Below, one piece after another: positions 28,901 to 37,900 of a stretch of 60,000 nt of DNA (position 1 is its first letter; each line of letters opens with the position of its first letter). Source of the stretch: Owenia fusiformis (Eukaryota; Annelida; Polychaeta; Sabellida; Oweniidae). Made by a program: the position numbers and the translations under genes. The stretch is from NCBI GenBank assembly GCA_903813345.2, contig CAIIXF020000005.1, positions 30,261,375-30,321,374 of the forward strand. Reading direction: 5' to 3'. The notes beneath the pieces are model-generated. The model ran no database searches, was not told the DNA's origin, and worked only from the letters and a program-made list of their open reading frames with translations.

Positions 28901-31900
28901 AAACATTTGCTTCTAGAATCAAATAAACTAAGAATGTTTCATATCTGAGATTGCCTTCACATTAGTTCTGTACTTGAGAATAAATGAACATAATTATATA
29001 TTGGGACATAGTGCCCTCGTGAAATTCAGCTCTAAGCATGTTTTTTATTGATCTGTAATTATCCGTTATAATTTAGCAGTCAATGTTGTTTATCCGTATT
29101 AGCTTCTCAGCTTATTTTAGCAAAGCTTTCTAGAGTTGAGTGAGATTTTGACTTTCTGAGTTTTGACAATTTATGTTGATCTGAGGATTATAGTATATGT
29201 GCAAATGTTGTAGCTTGGGCCTGTTCCTATACAGAATGAAGTCCCTCAGTCTCAACAACAGCAACAGTCACACGTTCTACAACAACAGCAGCAGCAGCAG
29301 AAACAACCTCAACAGGTTTGAATATTACTATTTGTAACTATCTTCATGGTATTGTGGTAGCATTGATTTTTATGTGGCCATCAGAAGTGGTGACATATTG
29401 TTGTAGTGTCTATTTATGGCTGCTGTTTGGCATTTGGCATCTGTAGCTAATGGCAGGTGATGACATTTTGCATGTAATGCATTTGCGTTAATTTCTTGCA
29501 AAAAATTCTTGTATTCTTTTCATTCATTGCAGTTCATTCACATGCATAAATCAACAGTGAATGTTTTGTTTTGAGGATAAAGATGGTCATTAAGAGAAGA
29601 CCAAATTTTGGTTTTTGTTGTTTGTTGTTGAATATATGAGGTTTGTAGGAATACATGAGTGTAATCAGGTAGGTTCCTTTGTAGTGTCCATTGCAACATT
29701 GTTTGATTTGTTAACAGGTCCCTTCACAACAGACTCAAGTCCAACAGGGCCAAATGGGTCAACAGGGTCAAATGGGTCAACAAATGCAACAAGGTCAAAT
29801 GATTCAGCAAGGTCAACAGCAACAGCTTCAACAAGGGCAGGTCAACCAACAGACTTCTCAGGGGCAGTTGCAACAACCTGTTCAGCCACAACAGCCAGCC
29901 CATTCCCAAGCGCAACCTCCTCCAGTCAGCCAGCCCCAGGGACAACAAGTGCAACAACAACAAGCCAAAGTCCCGACCCAGCAGGCCAACACAGCAGGCC
30001 AGCAGCACCAATTGGATATCAGTGCAGCTCTTGCCAACCAGGATAAACCTCACACAACCACACCTCCTGTGGATGAAGGATCTCTTTCACAAAGGGATAG
30101 GTAACTATTTCTTAAAACCTATGAAAGTACCTATGAGAGTTTATGCAGTATACTGTAGTATGTACATCCTGTCTGCTCTTTCAGTTTCATATTGGAATGT
30201 GTCTCTTTCACAAAGAAATAGATGAGTAGTAATAGAAAAAAATTGTTTAGCAAATACCAGTATATGTTGTAGAGGTGTCAAGTATTAACCGGTTAACCGC
30301 CGATAATGCCTTGACTGGTCTGAGTTTTTATGGGCGGTTAGTTGACCGTGGATAATTCTGTTATTTCCCGCGCTTATTTTGCATGCTAATCCGTTTGGTT
30401 TTATGGTGTCAGTTTCACGTAAGCTACTCATACATGTCATAAGTCCCATAACTCCTTACAAACATCCAATCAGCAACTTTAATCCCTGCCACATTGCTTT
30501 CCCGCGCTTACTTTGCATTTTAATCTGTTTGTTTTTCAAGCGTCAGTTTCATGTGAGCTACTCATACATGTGATAGGTCCGAAAATTCCTTACAAACATC
30601 CAATCAGCAACTTTAATCCCTGCCACATTGCTTTCCCGCGCTTACTTACATAGAATAGCGTAAAGCTTGACGAACGTAAAAAATAAACGCCGATATATCA
30701 TTTTTCCAATTTTTCAACTTTCAAGATCGAAGATGAAGATTTCATTTGAAATTATAAGTTCAAATTTCCCGCCGGTTAACCGACCTTAACCGGTAAAAAC
30801 CCCCGGTTAACCGGTTAATGCTCAAGCGGTTATTTGACACCACTAATATGTTGTATTATCCAGTCACTACAATACCAATGACTGATTGGCTAAAATAAAT
30901 CTACATCGGTGAATTATTATTATTTTATTCCAGTGACACTGGTACAGATCTTGAGAAGAAGGACTCAAGGAAGAAGGAACGTGGCACAAAGATCAAGCGA
31001 AGACGTCCTGAGAAGAATCCCCACCTTGTTATCCTGAGCCTGGAGACAGAAGAGGACAATGGGCACATTGTTGAGTGCCAACTAGAGACAGCCAAACAGA
31101 AGACTGTCACATTCAAGTTTGACTGTGAGGATGATGACCCAACTGAGATTGCTGAGAACTTGGTAAGAGAATATATGTGATTAATTATTAAAGTTGTTTT
31201 TCATATTTCAAAATCTAATCATATTGACTGTTTCAGGAATTTCAGAAGTCATAATTATTTCAGGGAGTCATAACATTGGAAAAAAACTTGTACATTCAGT
31301 GATTTATGATACTTCTCTGTTGAAGGTTAAAGAGAACCTTCTGCCCGAGGCTCACACAGATCTATTCATAGAGCAAGTGAAGGAGGTACAGGCACTGGTG
31401 AAGGCCAATCCTGACATGGCAGTTGAGCTATCTCAGGCCAAGGCAAAGGAACAGGCTGATAAGGAGAAAGTTAGTGAGACTCCAGTTACAAGTCCCAGCA
31501 CCTTAAGGCGTACAGTTAGTCAGCCATCACAGGATGTTGTAGAGGAAGATCTTGCTCTCAAGGTTTGATTTTTTGTTCTTTTTTTTATTGTGATTATTTT
31601 ATAGTAAATTGTCCTATTTAAACGAGCATCCTTTGAAACCAGGTGGATGTATTTTAAATTAAACTTTGATTATTAATGCTTGTAACAATGAAGTACAATG
31701 AAACACCTCTCCATAGGCATGTTATCTACTAAAATTTGTCCCTTTCTCTTGCAGAAGACAAACAGCGAGGCTATCATACAAGAGCACACTCCTACACCAC
31801 CCAATGTGCCCACTGAGGTGACATTCTCCCCTGTGAAGCCTCCAATATCTTCTGCCACAGTGGTAGCCAGCCCACACAAGAAGTTCCTAGTGAGCCCTGT

Positions 31901-34900
31901 AGCAGAATCTGCCCTTGATGACTCAGTCCTTGCAGCACCTCTGTTGGAGAATGCTGAGAGAGAGAAGCATGAAGGGAGCTTGCCTCCTCCAGTGCAGAGA
32001 CAGATAGGAACGAATCAGGAGGACTTAATACATCGTCCAACAACAGCACGTCAGACTAGTCATACATCAACCACTGGGTCTACATCCCCACGTGATGCCC
32101 AAGCTGGTGATGACATTAAACCAATACAAAGGACTACATCCACTGATAGTAACACTAATAGTTTAACTTACACCAAGGCAAAGGCAGTTGCAACTGACCT
32201 AGAGGACTTGAAGCAGAAACTAGGAGAGTTGAGTAGTGTGAAACAGGCTCTAGGTAAAGGACTGGCCCCTGATGGAAAGGCTACTCCATATCCACCAGGA
32301 ACCCCACAGCCTGGAAGAGCCAATGTTGGACAGGAGGATGGTACCCAGGATACATCAAGGACATCCCCTCCTCCACCTGGTCAAATGCCGACTCAATCCC
32401 AGCAGGCTCTACAACAGCCTGGTATTCCACAGTCATTGTCCCAGCAACACCTAGCAGCCCAAGCCTTACAACAACAGCAACAACAACAGGCTCAGCAGGC
32501 ATCTGTGCAGCAGCAACAAATGTCTCAACAAGCTCAACAGATGGCATATCAAGCAGCTGTTCAGCAGCAACAACAGCAACAATATCAACAGATGATGAGT
32601 CAGGCTTCTCAGAGTTCCCTAAATCAACAGAGTGGATTACCTTTACAACAACAATTCCAACAAATGCAACAGCTAATGGAGCAGCAAATGCAGCAACGTA
32701 TTCAGCAAATGTTAGCACAAGAGTTAAACCAAACCAGGCAACAGATAGAGCAAGACTTGTACCAAAAGCAGATGATGATGATGCAGGCCTATATGCAGCA
32801 AATGGGTCTTCAGCCACCCCAGCAGTTAAATCTACAGCAAATGCAGCAACAGATGGCAATGTCCCAGATGTTCGGTGGCCAACAGCCATTCCCTGGTGTC
32901 ACTCCAGCCCAGATGTATGCTAACTACTTACAACAAGGACTAATCACCCCTGGTATGGCTCCATATATGATGGTCTCCCCTAGGAAGGAAAGCCCAGAGC
33001 ATACCATCCAACCAGGACAGCAACCAATGTATCAAAGTATTGGAAAGCCACCAATTAGTTCAATGAGCATGGTCCAAGGAGGAATCCCTACTAGTCAAGC
33101 AATTGGGAGCCATGCAAATGAGGCCCCTGCAACTGGGCAAGGCACACCATCAAAGGTTGCTAAAAAGCCATCAGATTTGGGTGACCTGGAGAAAGCTCTG
33201 TCCAAGCTACATGGAACTGGTAAAAGGAAAGAGATTGCTGCCACTTTGCATGCTACTACACCACATGGCCCTAGTGGACCACAAAGTGAACTTATATACA
33301 CCAATGTGCAACACCCTGCTGCTGCTCAACTCGAGAGTGCTAGTGCTTCACAAAGTCCACACGCCACCCAGAAACCTGTCAGTCCAGTGCCGCCAACATC
33401 TAAACCTGACTCTCATGCTCCTAAACCTGATACTCAAGTTTCAAATGTAGACCCCCAAGTTCCAAAAGCTGATCCGATTAAAGTAAAAACTCCTGCAGAT
33501 GTAGTGACTGCAAGTGAATCTGCTGTAAAGCCAGATGAAACTCCAAAAGATGAAGTAGCAGTAGGAAAACCTAGTCAAACACCTGACACTACAAATGCTG
33601 ATTCACCAAAGGAAAAGACTACAAGTGAATCTACCAGTGAGTCTAAGGTTGACCAGCAACCTGAAGTGAAACCTGTAAAGAAGAAGAAATTCACTGTGAG
33701 TCCTGTTACGGAAGATCCATTGAAAACAATAGCAACTGTTACTCCATCTGTTGCAGGTGCATCAACAGTTGATGAAAAAACAGATAGTGCTGCAGATTCC
33801 AAAGATAAAGACGTTGAAGTAAAGGATGGTAGTATTGACTCAAAAGGTGATAATGGGCCTGCTGAGAAAGCAGGAGACTTGGCCTCCCCAGGGCCTGTGT
33901 CAAAGAAAAAGGGTCGGTTCCACATCACAATACAAAGTGATGAAATTACCAAAAAGGCAGCTGAAAGTCCCAAATCTGAAGAACCTAAGATTGATGGTTC
34001 AATTGAAACTGCTAAAGACAGTAAAGTTAATGATACTCCAGTTGAAAAGGAAGTGAAAGATCCTGTGAAGGACAAAGCTCCAACGGGAGAGAACGTAAAG
34101 CCTAAAGAGGATAAGGAAGCTTCTGAAGCACCTGTGGATAAACCCAAAGATGTGACATTGAATGCAATAACGGCCAGCTCCCCTGCTGTCCAGGGTGCCA
34201 ACAATATGATTATGACGCAGGCAGCCGTCTCATCCCAGACCATCGTTGGATCCCAAGGCCCACTTTGTGCCCCCATCAACGTCATGCCAAATCTCTTGCC
34301 AACTCTTAGCACCATGTCATCCATGGTCTCTTCCCCCATGGGGGTCCCAGTGGTTCCCTTGCCCCTCTTGAGTGGCCCCCGGTCCCTAGGGCCCCCTGTA
34401 CTAATGCCAGCGGTTAGCGGAGTATTCAGCACAAGTGTAGCATCTAACAACCAAGACCAGACTAACAGTGTGAATGCAGTGAGTATTACTAATAACTTTT
34501 TTAGTTCTAGAATGTATGCTTCATGTGCTGAGAACTTGTATGCCAATGCATATAATGGCATGGCTGGAGTGTCTAGCACAGTAGCTGTTACTAGCAGTGT
34601 TAATTCTAGGCCTAGTGAGCTCTTTTTGCACGAAAGTGTGCCTTATTCACCACGTTTGCCATATTCACCATGTTTGCAAAATTCAATTCATGAAACAAAA
34701 GTACCGCCTGGTCCACATAGATTGTCTCAGTCCTACCCCAGCTCCCCCAATGTTATCCCCGAAAGCCAGAATGATCCACTCGTTGGTATGAATTTGGCCG
34801 CTAGGGCATTAGATTTGATGCATTTGTCACAATCTTTGAACACAATAACACATCGTGATGATTACCTGCTTCTTTCTGCATTGCACGATAGTTACAATCA

Positions 34901-37900
34901 GAATCCTTTGTTGTATTCAGTGCCTATTGCTTCATATCAAACCTCGCCATTTATACCTCCTAATACACCATCAGATTGTCCAGTTTGTTCACGGAGTTCA
35001 ATTTGTAGTCCTAATGCTAAGCTTTGCTTGCTTCACACCCCTAGACAACATTTGATGTTCCCTTGTTGCAACCCCGCTAGCACACAAAGATCACGCTCCA
35101 AGTCAATTAGCTATCAATCCAAGCCTCCAAGCTATAGTAATAGATCACAATCTATACAATATCAATACCCCCCATTGCTATACCCAACCAATGGAGATAG
35201 CACCCTGACTCCCAGTAGACTAGAGCTTCAGCGGGCACTTAGACTTGCTAGGCTAGAACGTAGAAGCACGCTAGCTAATGATAGGGTCATAGAGTATATT
35301 AATGATGGCCCAAGAAGGGCTAGCATGGGCCATGGTGACGGTGAAACGAGGCAATCTTGTTGCAATCAAGAAGTCGCTGATATTACTCGAACTATGGTAT
35401 GTTAGATATTTGCATGTTACACTTAAATCTAAAATTACCTGTGAAGCAATTGTGTATTGCACATAGCAATTGCTTTACATTGGTATGTTATACACAGCTT
35501 TAATGCATTTTATGTATGACTGCACTTTAACTTTTGTAATGCATGAGTTGCAAATGTTAAGCATGTGTTTTCTGTTTACAAGCTTGGAGTATTTAAATCC
35601 TCATAAGATGGTGTCTGGTGCAGGACTTATATTTATACAGTTTGTTTGGATCTTGTAGCATGGATTTTGTTGCCCAAAATATTTCATTGATAATCTAATT
35701 TGTGGTTGTATGACCTTCAAATCTGCAAGATATTTTAAATCATAATTTTTCGCACATTTTGCATTGCTCACTTGTGGCCTTTTATTTTAATAAATGTTAA
35801 TTGATTATATTTGAAAATTATTAATTACATTGAGTATTGTGTATGTGCACATATTGTTTTGGATGTAGTTGGTTACAAATGTGCGTATTTAATTCTTTGC
35901 ATCTTATATTTATAGTTATGTTCAGCATTTGTAAATGAGAACAATGTTGTTTGGCACTTGGATAATTCCTTCATTTTGATATGAAGTAGCTTTTCAATTT
36001 GTGAACGCAAAGCATGGCAATAACTTCATTTCAGTTCACTATAGTGTATGGCATCTTATATACATATAAAAATGAAGAGAGTAAATTAATTATTTGAGTT
36101 GCGCCATGTGGTTTTTCTCATTTGATCATTATTAATTATCTCGACACGTGTCATAAATGAGGTCATATTTATCAAAAAGCATATACCGGTAGATGTACAC
36201 TGTGTCAATAATGGTGTCTGATTTAGTCAGGAATTCAGGTTATGTATGTACTTTTTTCAATATTAAGGGTAAATTCATATTGTTTTTGGGGTCAATGAGG
36301 GGTATCTATAAATAGGATTTATGGTTTGTAGAGTTAAAACAATTTGTTGGACATGTAGCTTCCATTTCAGGCTGAAAGTACTTCTGCACAAACAAGTCAG
36401 TCATTGGCCAATGAAATAGGTATGGTTAGTGAGGTTGGAATTCCTGTAGAAATGGTGAAGAAAGATGGAGAACTCAAGTCAATCATGTCGAGGTTAGTTC
36501 AATAATTATCAGATTTAATAATCTTGGATAGAATTTTTCACTAAGCAGTGAGGGTGAGCAGGGCTTCATAAGTACAAAAACGATGCAATTGTTATCATGT
36601 AAAAGAGAATTTGCTTGTAAAAGATCATCCAATTAATTAACAGTTTATTTAATTAACAGTTTTATATTTGGATGGTAAGGAATGCTCGGAGGCTTACCTA
36701 CTTCCAAGTTGTTAAAGAAAATAGCTGAACATATCACGTATATTTATAAACTATGTAAGAGTATATGAACTAAACATAGACTATAATATAAACTCTGTAT
36801 TTATTACAGGCATGAGGCTGAGATACAACATGTATTAGAGAAGCACAAACAAGAACTCCTTGAGTTTAAAGACAAGAAGATTGACCACACCATAAGTGAA
36901 CAAACCATTACCAGTGCTACTCAGCAGGTCGATCCAAGGACAAGGTCTATATCTTCCAGGAATTTAAATGAACTATCAAGTAATATTGACTCCCAGGAGC
37001 AATCCCGGGACATTAAAGGAGGTGCTAAAGGTGGCGCCACTGAGCCACCAACATTATTACAACAACCAGTCACTTCAAACCTCCCTGCCCCCAAACCTGT
37101 AAATACAGCCCAGGCTTCGCTACCTGGGAATCAAAATGGTGCCCCTGTCCCTTATCACGAGAACAGTGGTAGTATAATGCACACTGGACAGGCTGGAAAT
37201 GAACAAAGACCAGGACAAGATCTTGATTCAAATGCTCAGTTAAACTACCATGGCGTGGATATGCCTCATAATGGTGAACATTTAGTGAAGCGGACTCATA
37301 GCTTAAAGAGTGACCATAATGGTAAACCGATAGTAGAGCATCATCAGATGTCTAATACCGTCACCCCCCAGACATCACCCAAGCCGCAGAGGAAGCTATC
37401 AATGGGGGCTAGCGTCAATCAGGTATTTAACCCGCTTCAACACCAGCAAAGCCAACTACAGCACCAGCCTGGTTTCCAGCCTTATAACCCATATCATACC
37501 ATATCAATGGGTCAGCTTCCCAGTAACCAACCACATGGTATGTCTGTACATGGGTATTTCTCCCATAGTAATCAACCCCTACATAGTGCTCCACCAGCTA
37601 GTATATCAAATCAGTTTTCCCAAGCCTTGCCTCCAGGCTACAACCAGTTCATGCCCTTCATGCTCCCGCCACGTATGCAAGGTAGCACAAGTGGCCTAAA
37701 CATGCTTCCTGGTGGAAATATGCCAATGCCAAGTGGGAATGTGCCAATGCCTAGCAGTAGCATGCAAATGCCAAGTGGAAACATGCAGTTGCCAGGTGGA
37801 AGTATGCAGTTACCACTTCAAGGCCAGCCATGGATGAACATGCAGCAACAATTTCCGTTCATGCCTCAGTTAGCAGCTTCACAGCAGTCTTTGCAGCAGC

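Noticed and set aside
29615-30046. 143-codon + open frame rich in Ser/Thr/Ala
   Set aside because: Frame-shifted reading of the Gln-rich WNK exon; starts in the intron.
32281-32889. 202-codon minus-strand open frame
   Set aside because: Antisense shadow of the Gln-rich WNK block (CAA/CAG read in reverse gives Leu/Val/Ala-rich nonsense).
33575-34579. 334-codon open frame on the minus strand
   Set aside because: It is the antisense of the WNK giant exon. Codon composition of the + frame is coherent and continues through splice sites; the minus frame has no recognisable domain.
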